DNA from: Thiobacillus sp. 63-78
GTDB lineage: Bacteria; Pseudomonadota; Gammaproteobacteria; Burkholderiales; Thiobacillaceae
DNA length: 41,685 nt
Assembly (NCBI GenBank): GCA_001899765.1
Contig: MKWM01000041.1
Span: 1 to 41,685, forward strand
Direction of reading: 5' to 3'
A model generated the notes under the pieces. The model was not told the DNA's origin. It did not search any database and saw nothing but the letters and a program-made list of their open reading frames with translations. This document shows positions 9,514-17,589 of this stretch, one piece after another (positions within the stretch are counted from its first letter, which is position 1; the number at the start of each line of letters is the position of its first letter). A program made the translations under genes and the position numbers.

Positions 9514-10236
9514 TCAGACCGGCAGAAATACCATGCTGGCGAGGTTGACGAAGCCGAAGCGGATCGCGCGGTTGCTCTTGTCTTCGATGATCCTGGCCAG
9601 CGTATCCTGATTGCCGATGAGCTTGCCGAATTCGCGTTCGAAGCTGAGGTTGGACACGCCATGTTCGTCGATGCCGTTCGACAGCAGCAGCGGCGCTCCC
9701 TGCGCATTTCTGGCGGTGCCAAGTTTCCAGACCACGGCTTCGGTATTGCGTGCGGCGTTGTAGAGCTTCTGCGCGTCGACGTCGCTCAGCAGATAGAACT
9801 CGGTGCGGTGGTCGAACGCCGCCATGTGCATCACCAGCAGCCCGTGCATCAGCGCCTTCACCCGGTCGCCCGGGTAGTCCTCGCGCCAGGCGTCGCGCAG
9901 GCTGGTTTGCCAGTCGATGCGCCGGAGCGAGGATAGCTGCCAGTGGGACAGGGGACTGAACAGGGCGTCGGTCGCCGTCTCGGCACTGACCTGGCCGGAT
10001 TTCCGCCATTCACCGGGATTGCGGCGGTAGAGCTTGAGGGTGAGCGTCCGCAGACTGGCCAGCGCGGCCTGCTGATGGATTTCGATGACCGAATCGACAT
10101 TGCCTTTGGCGAGATCGCGCAGACTGAAACTGCGCACGCTACTGCTGCCATCCTTGCGCTGAATGGCCGGGCTGCTGCAGGCAGCAAGCAGAAATGCGGT
10201 CAACAGGCAGGCGGGCAGGGCGGCGAAGCGGTTCAC
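9514..10236 (-). CDS. Predicted lipoprotein
   Basis: A 240-residue protein with a lipoprotein signal peptide: MNRF, a hydrophobic stretch, then lipobox LLAAC with the acylated cysteine at residue 20. It is therefore probably anchored to a periplasmic membrane face. The rest is mostly helical and I assign no known function. The GTG start at 10236 overlaps the selO stop by four bases (GTGA), so translation is likely coupled. The next gene starts right after its own stop. Confidence 0.8.
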   Translation of the reverse strand: MNRFAALPACLLTAFLLAACSSPAIQRKDGSSSVRSFSLRDLAKGNVDSVIEIHQQAALASLRTLTLKLYRRNPGEWRKSGQVSAETATDALFSPLSHWQLSSLRRIDWQTSLRDAWREDYPGDRVKALMHGLLVMHMAAFDHRTEFYLLSDVDAQKLYNAARNTEAVVWKLGTARNAQGAPLLLSNGIDEHGVSNLSFEREFGKLIGNQDTLARIIEDKSNRAIRFGFVNLASMVFLPV

Positions 10237-11699
10237 GAGGAACAGCTTACCTCAATCTTTCTCGCCCAGTCGGGCGGTTCGGCGGCGTAGGCCTCGTACG
10301 CCGGTTGCTCGTCGAACGGACGGGTCAGCAACGCGTGCAAACGGTTGATCTCGCTGTAGTCGCGCTCGTCGGCCGCGCGACGGATGGCGGTTTCGGCCAG
10401 GTGGTTGCGCAGAATATATTTGGGATTGAGGGTGCGCATCGCCTGGCCGCGCGCGGCGTCGCCGGGACCATTCTGGCGTAGCGCGGCGGCATAGCGTGCC
10501 GCCCAGCTGTCGAAGCCCGCCCGGTCGAGGAAGAGATCGCGCAATGCTGGATTGAGCGTGCCTGGCGTGCTGTCGAAATCGCACAGACGGCGCATGAAGA
10601 TCGTGTAGTCGATGCGGTTCCGCGCCAGCAGTTGCAGCGCGTCCATGGCAAGACCGGCGGTGTCGCGACCCGGCGGCAGGCCGAATCTGGCGGCCATGCG
10701 GTCGATGTAGGCCTGGTTGAATGCCTGCGGATAGTCCCCGATGGCCGCGGATGCGGTCTCCACCGACATCAGTGGAACCAGTGCCTGCGCCAGCTTGGTG
10801 AGGTTCCACGCTGCGACGTTGGGCTGCTGGTCGAACGCGTAGCGCCCACTGGTATCGGAATGATTGCAGATATAACCGGGCTCGAATGCATCGAGAAAAC
10901 CGAACGGGCCGTAGTCAAGCGTGAGGCCGAGGATGGACATATTGTCGGTATTCATGACGCCGTGCGAGAAGCCCACCGCCTGCCACTGCGCCATCAGCCC
11001 GGCGGTGCGCAGGCTGACCTGGCGCAGAAACTCGGGATAGGGATCGGATCGCCCGGCCAGTTCGGGGTAATAACGGGCGATGACGTAGTCGGCCAGATGT
11101 TTGATCGACTCGACCTGGTTGCGGTAATAGAACACCTCGAAGGAGCCGAAACGCACGAAGCTCGGCGCCAGTCGCGTCACCAGTGCCGCGGTCTCCTCCT
11201 CCTCGCGGTACACCGGACGGTCGCTGCCGACGATGGCGAGCGCGCGGGTGGTGGGGATGCCGAGTGCGTGCATGGCTTCGGAGCAGAGGAATTCGCGGAT
11301 GCTGGAACGCAATACCGCACGACCGTCGCCGCCGCGCGAGTAGGGGGTGCGGCCGGCACCCTTGAGCTGTATCTCCCAGCCTTCGCCACGTGAGTTCTTC
11401 ACCTCGCCCAGCAGGATCGCGCGGCCGTCGCCGAGTTGCGGCACGTAGTGGCCGAACTGGTGCCCGGCGTAGAGCGCGGCCATCGCGTCCATACCCGGCA
11501 GCAGCCGGTTGCCCGCCAGTATCTCGATCAGCTCGGGCTGCGTCATTTCGCTTGCGTCGAGATCGAGCAGCGCCAGCGCTTCCGCGCTGTAGCAGACAAG
11601 ATACGGGTCGGGGACAGGCGTCGGGCAGACGCGTGAATAATAGGCTTCGGGCAGGCGGGCGAAGCCGTTGTCGAAGACCAGGTCGCGATGGGAAGACAT
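10233..11699 (-). CDS. selO: Protein adenylyltransferase SelO
   Basis: A pseudokinase-fold enzyme that moves AMP from ATP onto hydroxyl side chains of proteins; the family has been linked to redox stress. The 488-residue protein shows the conserved blocks GHQFGHYVPQLGDGRA, IQLKGAGRTPYSRGGDGRAV, SSIREFLCSEAM and the metal-binding HGVMNTDNMSILGLTLDYGPF. It ends SCSS, keeping the C-terminal cysteine that corresponds to selenocysteine in animal SelO. The ATG at 11699 gives the standard N-terminus (FDNGFARLPEAYYSRVCPTP). It is first in a three-gene operon with a lipoprotein and an unknown protein. Neighbouring sodB on the other strand fits an oxidative-stress theme but may be chance. Confidence 0.95.
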   Translation of the reverse strand: MSSHRDLVFDNGFARLPEAYYSRVCPTPVPDPYLVCYSAEALALLDLDASEMTQPELIEILAGNRLLPGMDAMAALYAGHQFGHYVPQLGDGRAILLGEVKNSRGEGWEIQLKGAGRTPYSRGGDGRAVLRSSIREFLCSEAMHALGIPTTRALAIVGSDRPVYREEEETAALVTRLAPSFVRFGSFEVFYYRNQVESIKHLADYVIARYYPELAGRSDPYPEFLRQVSLRTAGLMAQWQAVGFSHGVMNTDNMSILGLTLDYGPFGFLDAFEPGYICNHSDTSGRYAFDQQPNVAAWNLTKLAQALVPLMSVETASAAIGDYPQAFNQAYIDRMAARFGLPPGRDTAGLAMDALQLLARNRIDYTIFMRRLCDFDSTPGTLNPALRDLFLDRAGFDSWAARYAAALRQNGPGDAARGQAMRTLNPKYILRNHLAETAIRRAADERDYSEINRLHALLTRPFDEQPAYEAYAAEPPDWARKIEVSCSS

Positions 11700-12001
11700 G
11701 CGTCGATTGTAGAGGCTCGCCGCGTGCCTGCCACCCGCTTGCCCGCATGGTTACCCCGGTGGTTTCGCATGCTGAACGCCAGACGGGTTGGCGGCTTGCA
11801 CGCTGGTATGCTTCCATTGTCCGTGACCGGCCCAGCGCGGCAGCGTCGGGCCGCGCCACGCACGGAAAGCCTGGCCGGCCTTGCGTCGGCAATCATTTGA
11901 TTCGAGACCGCACATGTCCGACCCCACCGCCTTGCTGCATCGGGCTGAGCCGCCATCGTTCCCGACGTGGCCGGACACTGGCATCGCACGTGCCCTGTTT
12001 C
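11700..12001. other. Divergent intergenic region between selO and the MFS gene
   Basis: These 302 bases separate two divergent genes and should hold both promoters. I see no tRNA, terminator or strong palindrome. A 34-codon frame on the plus strand (11914-12018) overlaps the MFS start, but it has only a weak ribosome site and no family signature. Confidence 0.4.
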
Positions 12002-13228
12002 ATGGCGATGCTGCGTAGTCCCCGCCCTTCGATCCTGCTGTGGCTGGCCACGGTGGTGCTGATCACGCTGAACCTGCGTCCATTTCTCACCGCCATCGGC
12101 CCGCTGAGCCCGGCCATTCAGGCGCAGACCGGCATGGGTCTGGAGGCACTGGCCTGGCTCACGCTACTGCCCATGGCGCTGATTGGGGCGGGGACCTGGC
12201 TGACGCCCGCTGTGCAGCACCGCCTGGGCGCGCGGCCAGCCATGACGTTGGCACTGGCGTTCATTGCCGCAGGCTGCGCGCTGCGCCTGGCCGGTAGCCA
12301 GTCCGCCGTGTTGATCGTCACCGCGGCGCTATGCGGGGTGGGCGTGGCGCTGGCGCAGGGGATGCTGCCGGGCCTGATCAAATTCCAGACACCGGGCCAT
12401 GTGGCGCCCATGATGGGGGTGTACTCGGCCGCGCTGATGAGCGGTGGCGCGCTGGGTGCGCAGTTCTCGCCCCTGGCCATGCAATGGGGCCTGAGCTGGC
12501 AGGTTTCGCTCGCACTGTGGACCTGGCCGGTGTTGCTGGCCTTGTGGCTGGCCTGGCACACCTTGGGAACCATGCCGCTGCCAGTCGCGGCGGGGTGGCA
12601 AAGCGGAAGCGATACCACCTGGCTGCTGCAGCGCCGCCGCACCTGGCTGCTCATGCTGGCCTTCGGCCTGATGAACGGCGGCTACGCCACGATGGTGGCC
12701 TGGCTGGCGCCGTATTACCAGGCGCGGGGCTGGAGTGCGGCGCACAGCGGCCTGCTCGTGGCGGTGGTGTCGGTGGCGATGGCATCGGCGGCGCTGGCTT
12801 TCCCGGCTCTGGTTGCGCGCCATCCGGATCGCAGACCCTGGATCTGGCTCACGCTGGTCTGCCAGGCCGCGGGGTTTGCCGCGCTGGCCTGGCGGCCCGA
12901 TGCGGCGCCCATGGCTGCAGCCGTGGTGCTGGGTGTGGGCTTGGGTGGCTGCTTCGCGCTGTTCATGCTGGTGGCGCTGGACCATCTGCATCATCCCCTG
13001 CGGGCCGGCGCGCTCAATGCGCTGATGCAGGGCGGGGGCTTCATGCTGACAGCCCTGGCGCCATGGGTGATGGCGCGGCTGCACCGGGCCACAGGCGGTT
13101 TCCATGCGGGCTGGCTGGTGCAGCTCGGCGCGGTACTGGTGGTGGCCCTGCTGGTGGCACGGTTCAACCCGGGGCACTACGACAAGGCGATGCGGCCGCC
13201 CGCCGGGCAGGTAATGCCTGTGCCATGA
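12002..13228 (+). CDS. MFS transporter, CynX/NimT type
   Basis: An inner-membrane permease of about 408 residues with roughly twelve hydrophobic segments. The opening (LWLATVVLITLNLRPFLTAIGPL) and the GLIKFQTPGHVAPMMGVYSAALMSGGALGAQ region resemble E. coli CynX and the related nitroimidazole transporter group. Substrate is unknown: CynX itself is linked to cyanate, but no cyanase or carbonic anhydrase gene lies here. The start is uncertain. ATGs at 12002 and 12008 both lack a clear ribosome site, and the frame stays open upstream with poor coding character. It stands alone between selO and the AT-rich region at 13229. Confidence 0.88.
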   Translation: MAMLRSPRPSILLWLATVVLITLNLRPFLTAIGPLSPAIQAQTGMGLEALAWLTLLPMALIGAGTWLTPAVQHRLGARPAMTLALAFIAAGCALRLAGSQSAVLIVTAALCGVGVALAQGMLPGLIKFQTPGHVAPMMGVYSAALMSGGALGAQFSPLAMQWGLSWQVSLALWTWPVLLALWLAWHTLGTMPLPVAAGWQSGSDTTWLLQRRRTWLLMLAFGLMNGGYATMVAWLAPYYQARGWSAAHSGLLVAVVSVAMASAALAFPALVARHPDRRPWIWLTLVCQAAGFAALAWRPDAAPMAAAVVLGVGLGGCFALFMLVALDHLHHPLRAGALNALMQGGGFMLTALAPWVMARLHRATGGFHAGWLVQLGAVLVVALLVARFNPGHYDKAMRPPAGQVMPVP

Positions 13229-13230
13229 AA

Positions 13231-13249
13231 ATTATTAATCATTAATAAT
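13231..13249. promoter_or_regulatory. AT-rich perfect palindrome upstream of the HHH-protein gene
   Basis: ATTATTAAT (13231-13239) and ATTAATAAT (13241-13249) form a perfect 9-bp dyad around a single C, starting two bases past the MFS stop. The strong AT bias stands out in this GC-rich window. It could be an operator, an upstream AT element or part of a weak terminator. Confidence 0.45.
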
Positions 13250-13268
13250 CAATTGGCTACATTCAATC

Positions 13269-13284
13269 TACGACTTTAGTCGTA
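13269..13284. promoter_or_regulatory. Dyad TACGACT-tt-AGTCGTA
   Basis: Seven-base arms TACGACT (13269-13275) and AGTCGTA (13278-13284) flank a two-base centre. The loop is too short for an RNA hairpin, so a protein-binding DNA site is more likely. It lies 80 bp before the start of the next gene. I cannot name the regulator. Confidence 0.45.
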
Positions 13285-13363
13285 TGGCCTGTCGCGGTGG
13301 TTGGAGGTAAGTTGACGGCGTGGTCATAGGTCCACGATTCAATAACTTTCAAAAGGAGGGGGT

Positions 13364-13636
13364 ATGAACAAGTTGGCGCTGGCTGTGCTGTTGATCGGTG
13401 GATTGCTGGGGCTTCCCGCCATGGCGGCTGTGAATATCAATACGGCCACTCAGTCGGAGCTTGAGGCGGTCAAGGGATTGGGGCCGGCCAAGGCAAAGGC
13501 GATCATCGCTTACCGTGAAGCACACGGAAATTTCAAAAACCTTGACGAGCTGGATAACGTGAAGGGTTTTGGCGGTGCGAGCATCGAAAAATTGAAAGGT
13601 GAACTTTCAGTGGGCGCAGAAAAAATCAGGAAATAA
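13364..13636 (+). CDS. Secreted ComEA-like helix-hairpin-helix protein
   Basis: A 90-residue protein with a cleavable signal peptide (ending near LPAMAA, residues 17-22) followed by the ComEA-type helix-hairpin-helix domain: VNINTATQSELEAVKGLGPAKAKAIIAYREAHGNF. Such proteins bind DNA in the periplasm and in several bacteria help draw in DNA during transformation. This one lacks the longer N-terminal domain and membrane anchor of Bacillus ComEA and matches the short proteobacterial form. AAAGGAGGGGG is a very strong ribosome site. No other competence gene is adjacent, and it has its own terminator. Confidence 0.88.
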   Translation: MNKLALAVLLIGGLLGLPAMAAVNINTATQSELEAVKGLGPAKAKAIIAYREAHGNFKNLDELDNVKGFGGASIEKLKGELSVGAEKIRK

Positions 13637-13642
13637 CGGTTG

Positions 13643-13675
13643 ACAGGCTGGCCGGGATCCTCGGTCAGCCTGTTT
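13643..13675 (+). terminator. Terminator-like hairpin after the HHH-protein gene
   Basis: ACAGGCTG (13643-13650) pairs with CAGCCTGT (13666-13673), with additional pairing inside the loop, and three Ts follow. The T-run is short, so termination may be partial. Confidence 0.55.
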
Positions 13676-13865
13676 CCGCGTGCTGCGTGCTGCGTTTGCG
13701 GAGCGCAGGCGCATACAGGGCGCGCAACGCATCACTTAGCCTGCCAGCAGGCCGACAACACAGGATGACGGGCCGCCGTCCCGGTTTTCCGGGGCAGCCG
13801 TTCGTCCGCTGTCAGGCCCGGTATTTTCCACCGTATAATCCCTCCCTTTCTGGGCGGTTTTCACC

Positions 13866-14642
13866 ATGTCTACGCTTGCGGCTATTCTGATCGCAACTGC
13901 CGCAGGCAGTATGCTGAGTCTGGTATTGGCGGCATTGCTGGCTTTTTCTGCGCGCCCAAGCTGGGTTCCGGTTCTGGTGAGTTATGCCATCGGCGCATTG
14001 CTGGGCGCATCCCTTCTTGAGGTGCTGCCAGAGGCGGTCGAGATGAGCGGAGACGTCGAAACGGTCGCGCAAGCCCTGCTGGGCGGAATTCTGCTGTTTT
14101 TCCTGCTGGAAAAGCTGGTGTTGTGGCGGCATTGCCATGAGGAAACCTGCGAGGCCCATAGCAGCCATGATCACGCTCACGATCACGGGCGCTCAGGCAT
14201 GATGATCACGGTTGGCGATACTTTTCATAATTTTGTCGACGGCATTATCATCGCGGGCGCCTTCCTGGTTGATTTTCGTCTGGGTGCGGTGACTGCGCTG
14301 GCCATCATTGCGCATGAAATTCCGCAGGAAGTCGGCGATTTCCTGATCCTGCTGCATTCGGGTTATACCCGCACCCAGGCGTTGGCGCTCAATTTCCTGA
14401 CCGGTGTGGCGACCCTGCTGGGGGCGCTGGTCGGGTATTACGCCCTGTCGGCACTGAAGGGATGGATGCCGGTGATGCTCGGATTGGCGGGGGCCAGCAT
14501 GCTCTATGTGGCGTTGTCGGATCTGATTCCCGGCCTGCACAAACGCGCAGAAATCAGGGCGACGCTACAGCAGATTCTACTGATCGGACTGGGTATCGCG
14601 ACTGTTGCCCTGACGGGTTACTTCATCAACGAGGGCCACTGA
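13866..14642 (+). CDS. ZIP-family metal transporter
   Basis: An inner-membrane importer for divalent metal, probably zinc or iron, 258 residues with about eight hydrophobic segments. The loop between TM3 and TM4 is histidine-rich (residues 89-108, including HSSHDHAHDH). The metal-path motifs of the family are present: HNFVDG (H121, N122, D125) in TM4 and HEIPQE (H150, E151, E155) in TM5. The last 66 bp overlap the end of the convergent small membrane protein gene. Confidence 0.93.
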   Translation: MSTLAAILIATAAGSMLSLVLAALLAFSARPSWVPVLVSYAIGALLGASLLEVLPEAVEMSGDVETVAQALLGGILLFFLLEKLVLWRHCHEETCEAHSSHDHAHDHGRSGMMITVGDTFHNFVDGIIIAGAFLVDFRLGAVTALAIIAHEIPQEVGDFLILLHSGYTRTQALALNFLTGVATLLGALVGYYALSALKGWMPVMLGLAGASMLYVALSDLIPGLHKRAEIRATLQQILLIGLGIATVALTGYFINEGH

Positions 14643-14798
14643 ACGACGGCGTCGTCGCGGACCATCCGCGACATAGATGAACAACGCCAGCGGGATTGCG
14701 CCCAGAAAAAACAGGATGGCCAGGGCTTTGCCGAGACTGCTGGCGGTGATCGCCATCATCAGAATCACGTAGGCCCAGCCGATCGCTACGATATACAT
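14577..14798 (-). CDS. Small membrane protein, unknown function
   Basis: A 73-residue protein with two hydrophobic helices (about 1-22 and 26-44) and a basic, polar tail beginning GPRRRRRS, which would face the cytoplasm. A GGAG ribosome site precedes the ATG at 14798. Its 3' end overlaps the convergent ZIP gene by 66 bp, and its start lies only 27 bp from the divergent rimO start, so the two promoters must overlap. I do not recognise the family. Confidence 0.65.
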   Translation of the reverse strand: MYIVAIGWAYVILMMAITASSLGKALAILFFLGAIPLALFIYVADGPRRRRRSVALVDEVTRQGNSRDTQSDQ

Positions 14799-14825
14799 CT
14801 TATTGCTCCATCAGGACCGAACGTC

Positions 14826-16157
14826 ATGGGAACCAAAGCCAAGCCCGCCCGCACGCCAACCGTCGGATTCGTTTCGCTCGGGTGCCCGAAGGCGACGGTC
14901 GATTCCGAACGGATACTCACCCAGTTGCGTGCCGAAGGCTACGGCATTGTCGGCAGCTATGACGATGCCGGCGTGGTCGTGGTCAATACCTGCGGCTTTA
15001 TCGATGCCGCCGTGCAGGAATCGCTCGAGGCGATCGGCGAGGCGCTGGCGGAGAACGGCAAGGTCATCGTCACCGGTTGCCTGGGGGCCCGCGGCGACGT
15101 GATACGCGAGGCACATCCCAAAGTGCTGGCCGTGTCGGGGCCGCATGCGCTGGACGAGGTGATGCAGGCCATCCATGCGGTATTACCCAAACCGCACGAT
15201 CCGTTCGAGGATTTGATTCCGCCGGGCGGCATCAAGCTGACCCCGCGGCATTACGCGTATCTGAAAATCTCCGAGGGCTGCAATCACCGTTGTACCTTCT
15301 GCATCATCCCGTCGATGCGCGGCGATCTGGTGAGCCGCCCGGTCGGTGAGGTGATGCGCGAGGCAGAAGCCCTGGTCAAGGCAGGGGTGCAGGAACTGCT
15401 GGTGGTGTCGCAGGACACCAGCGCCTACGGCGTGGATGTGAAATACCGCCCCGGTTTCTGGGGCGGGCGTCCGCTGAAAACCCGCATGACCGAACTTGCG
15501 GGGGCGCTGGGCAGCCTGGGCGCCTGGGTACGCTTGCACTACGTCTACCCCTATCCCGGCGTGGACGAGGTGATTCCGTTGATGGCCGACGGCATCATTC
15601 TTCCCTATCTCGATATTCCGTTCCAGCACGCCAGCCCGCGCATCCTGAAACTGATGAAGCGCCCCGGCGCGGTCGAGAAGACGCTGGATCGCATCCGGTC
15701 GTGGCGCGCTGCCGTGCCCGATCTCACGCTGCGCTCGACATTCATTGTCGGCTTTCCTGGCGAAACGGAGGCCGAGTTCGAGGAGCTACTGGCCTTCCTC
15801 AAGGAGGCGCAGCTCGACCGCGTCGGCTGCTTCAAGTATTCACCGGTTGAAGGGGCTGCGGCGAATGCGCTGCCCGGCGCTGTGCCGGAGGCGCTGAAAG
15901 AGGAGCGCCTGGAGCGCTTCATGGGCGTGCAGGCGGATATTTCGGCCGCTCGACTCGAAGCCCGGGTCGGCCGTGAAATCGAGGTGATCGTCGACGCGGA
16001 GGATGAGGTGGGCACGCTTGCGCGCAGCCATGCCGATGCGCCGGAAATCGACGGAGTGGTGTATCTCGAAGGCGTGTTCGACCTGACACCCGGGACGCGC
16101 CTGAAAGTACGCGTGGAGGAAGCCGGCGAACACGATTTGTGGGCGGCGCCGCTCTGA
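14826..16157 (+). CDS. rimO: Ribosomal protein S12 methylthiotransferase RimO
   Basis: Radical SAM enzyme that adds a methylthio group to the aspartate-88 side chain of ribosomal protein S12. The 443-residue protein has the N-terminal methylthiotransferase domain with its cluster cysteines C20 (LGCPKA), C56 (NTCGFI) and C85 (TGCLGAR). The radical SAM motif is at C152, C156 and C159 ([13 protein letters not shown]), with a C-terminal TRAM domain. [11 protein letters not shown] is the RimO, not MiaB, signature. An AGGACC site precedes the ATG. It is a single-gene unit facing a COG4255 gene. Confidence 0.96.
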   Translation: MGTKAKPARTPTVGFVSLGCPKATVDSERILTQLRAEGYGIVGSYDDAGVVVVNTCGFIDAAVQESLEAIGEALAENGKVIVTGCLGARGDVIREAHPKVLAVSGPHALDEVMQAIHAVLPKPHDPFEDLIPPGGIKLTPRHYAYLKISEGCNHRCTFCIIPSMRGDLVSRPVGEVMREAEALVKAGVQELLVVSQDTSAYGVDVKYRPGFWGGRPLKTRMTELAGALGSLGAWVRLHYVYPYPGVDEVIPLMADGIILPYLDIPFQHASPRILKLMKRPGAVEKTLDRIRSWRAAVPDLTLRSTFIVGFPGETEAEFEELLAFLKEAQLDRVGCFKYSPVEGAAANALPGAVPEALKEERLERFMGVQADISAARLEARVGREIEVIVDAEDEVGTLARSHADAPEIDGVVYLEGVFDLTPGTRLKVRVEEAGEHDLWAAPL

Positions 16158-16181
16158 ATGTGAGCGGCTGTACCGATCCAT

Positions 16182-17180
16182 TCAGGCGAGCATCGATGTC
16201 AGGTCCCCGGGCCGTCGCCAGAGCTTCCACGCATCGCGTGCATGAAGAACCAGCTCTGTTCCGTTGACCGGGTCGTTCAGGCGCAGGCCGTGCCGACCCG
16301 TCCTGCCCAGCATGCCCAGCAGGGGGGCAAACCAGTCCCGCTCCAGTTCGCGCAGCGCTTCACGCCAGCCAAGGGCATCGCCGTACTGTCCTGCACGCGT
16401 CAGATTGTCCAGCAGGATTACGCCGCCCGTTTCAAGCAAGGCGACATCCATCTTGCCGGGAAGGGGAAAGACGCGCATGTTGCAGAACGCACCGAGCGCG
16501 CGGGCGTCGGTATTCCCGGCGTACATCGGGACGGCCGGGGCGGGGGAAGCGGGCAGGCAGCCACCGCCCCATAGCCACAGCGCGTTGACGGGCAACGCAC
16601 CGCGCGTCTCGCGCGCCTGGTTGACCGGGTGGTCGTGCAGCAGCATTTGCAGTTCATTCAAGCGTGCGCGACATTGCATGGCGTCGTCGCCTTGCGGCAA
16701 CAGGGGATCGATATCGCAGCCCACCGCGACAGATCGTGCGCAGGTGGTCAGGCGCGGGGTGTGTTCGAACCGCAGGTACCAACGCCTGGGGTGAAGCGGC
16801 ATCGGGCTCAGGTCCGTCCCGAAATGCCGAACGATGGTCGCGGCCAGCAAGTCGGCTTCGTGCTGCGTCAATTCGAACGCATCACTGTCAGTCAGCAGGA
16901 TACGGTCACGCATGACCTGCAGATGCACCGGGTCGGCACGCAGCCAGTAGGCCTTTCCCGCCACGCCCCCGTCTGCCGTCAGGCTGATTGGCGCAAGCGG
17001 CCAGTCCTGCTGGCGGGCGATACCGAGCGCCCTGCACAGGGCGGCTTCCACGCCCTCCGCCGGGCAGGGCTGGCGTTTGCCGCGTGCCAGCAGCGTTTGC
17101 AGCGCAGGCAGGCGCAGGTCGCGCGTGGCGACATCCAGAAGACGCGCGGCCGGAAACAGATGAGGGATGAGCAACAGCAT
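16182..17180 (-). CDS. COG4255-like protein (often annotated phosphoglycerate mutase-like)
   Basis: A 332-residue soluble protein related to the RpfE/COG4255 group, which databases often label as cofactor-independent phosphoglycerate mutase by weak similarity. Recognisable blocks are LTDSDAFELTQHEADLLAATI, the CDIDPLLPQGDDA region and NALWLWGGGCLP. I see no full metal-binding set of a true phosphoglycerate mutase, so an enzymatic role is unproven. The ATG at 17180 lacks a clear ribosome site. It ends 24 bp from the convergent rimO stop. Confidence 0.75.
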   Translation of the reverse strand: MLLLIPHLFPAARLLDVATRDLRLPALQTLLARGKRQPCPAEGVEAALCRALGIARQQDWPLAPISLTADGGVAGKAYWLRADPVHLQVMRDRILLTDSDAFELTQHEADLLAATIVRHFGTDLSPMPLHPRRWYLRFEHTPRLTTCARSVAVGCDIDPLLPQGDDAMQCRARLNELQMLLHDHPVNQARETRGALPVNALWLWGGGCLPASPAPAVPMYAGNTDARALGAFCNMRVFPLPGKMDVALLETGGVILLDNLTRAGQYGDALGWREALRELERDWFAPLLGMLGRTGRHGLRLNDPVNGTELVLHARDAWKLWRRPGDLTSMLA

Positions 17181-17312
17181 GAATCGAGTGTAACAAAGCA
17201 GATTTTCTGACAGCCAATTCCCGGCAAAACGTACCGTACATGATTCCCCTGCGCCATGATTCCACCTGCCATTCGCAGGGAGGGATGAGCCGACTTGCGG
17301 CCTTTGCAGGTC

Positions 17313-17582
17313 CTACTCTGTCCGCTTCACGAATCCGCTGTACTGGCCGTGCGCTTCGCGTATGTGGAGCCGGTCGACCCTCGCCTGCGGCGGGCCGGTG
17401 CGTGCCCACTCGATCAGGGCTTCGACTGCGGCAGCCGGCCCCTGGATCACGGCCTCCACTGCGCCATCGGGCGTGTTGCGTACCCATCCGGCCACACCCA
17501 GCCGCTCGGCCTCGCTGCGCATGGACTCGCGGAACCACACGCCCTGCACGCGCCCCTCGATGTCAAGGTGCAGCGTCTTCAT
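17313..17582 (-). CDS. acyP: Acylphosphatase
   Basis: Hydrolyses the carboxyl-phosphate bond of acyl phosphates such as acetyl phosphate or carbamoyl phosphate. The 89-residue protein has both catalytic residues in their motifs: R18 in [11 protein letters not shown] and N36 in GWVRNTPDG. It starts seven bases after the metG stop, so the two are co-transcribed; the functional link, if any, is unclear. Confidence 0.95.
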   Translation of the reverse strand: MKTLHLDIEGRVQGVWFRESMRSEAERLGVAGWVRNTPDGAVEAVIQGPAAAVEALIEWARTGPPQARVDRLHIREAHGQYSGFVKRTE

Positions 17583-17589
17583 CGACGGC

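Noticed and set aside
11914..12018. 34-codon ORF overlapping the MFS gene start
   Set aside because: Only a weak ribosome site and no recognisable family; it may be chance in GC-rich DNA, so I do not list it as a gene.
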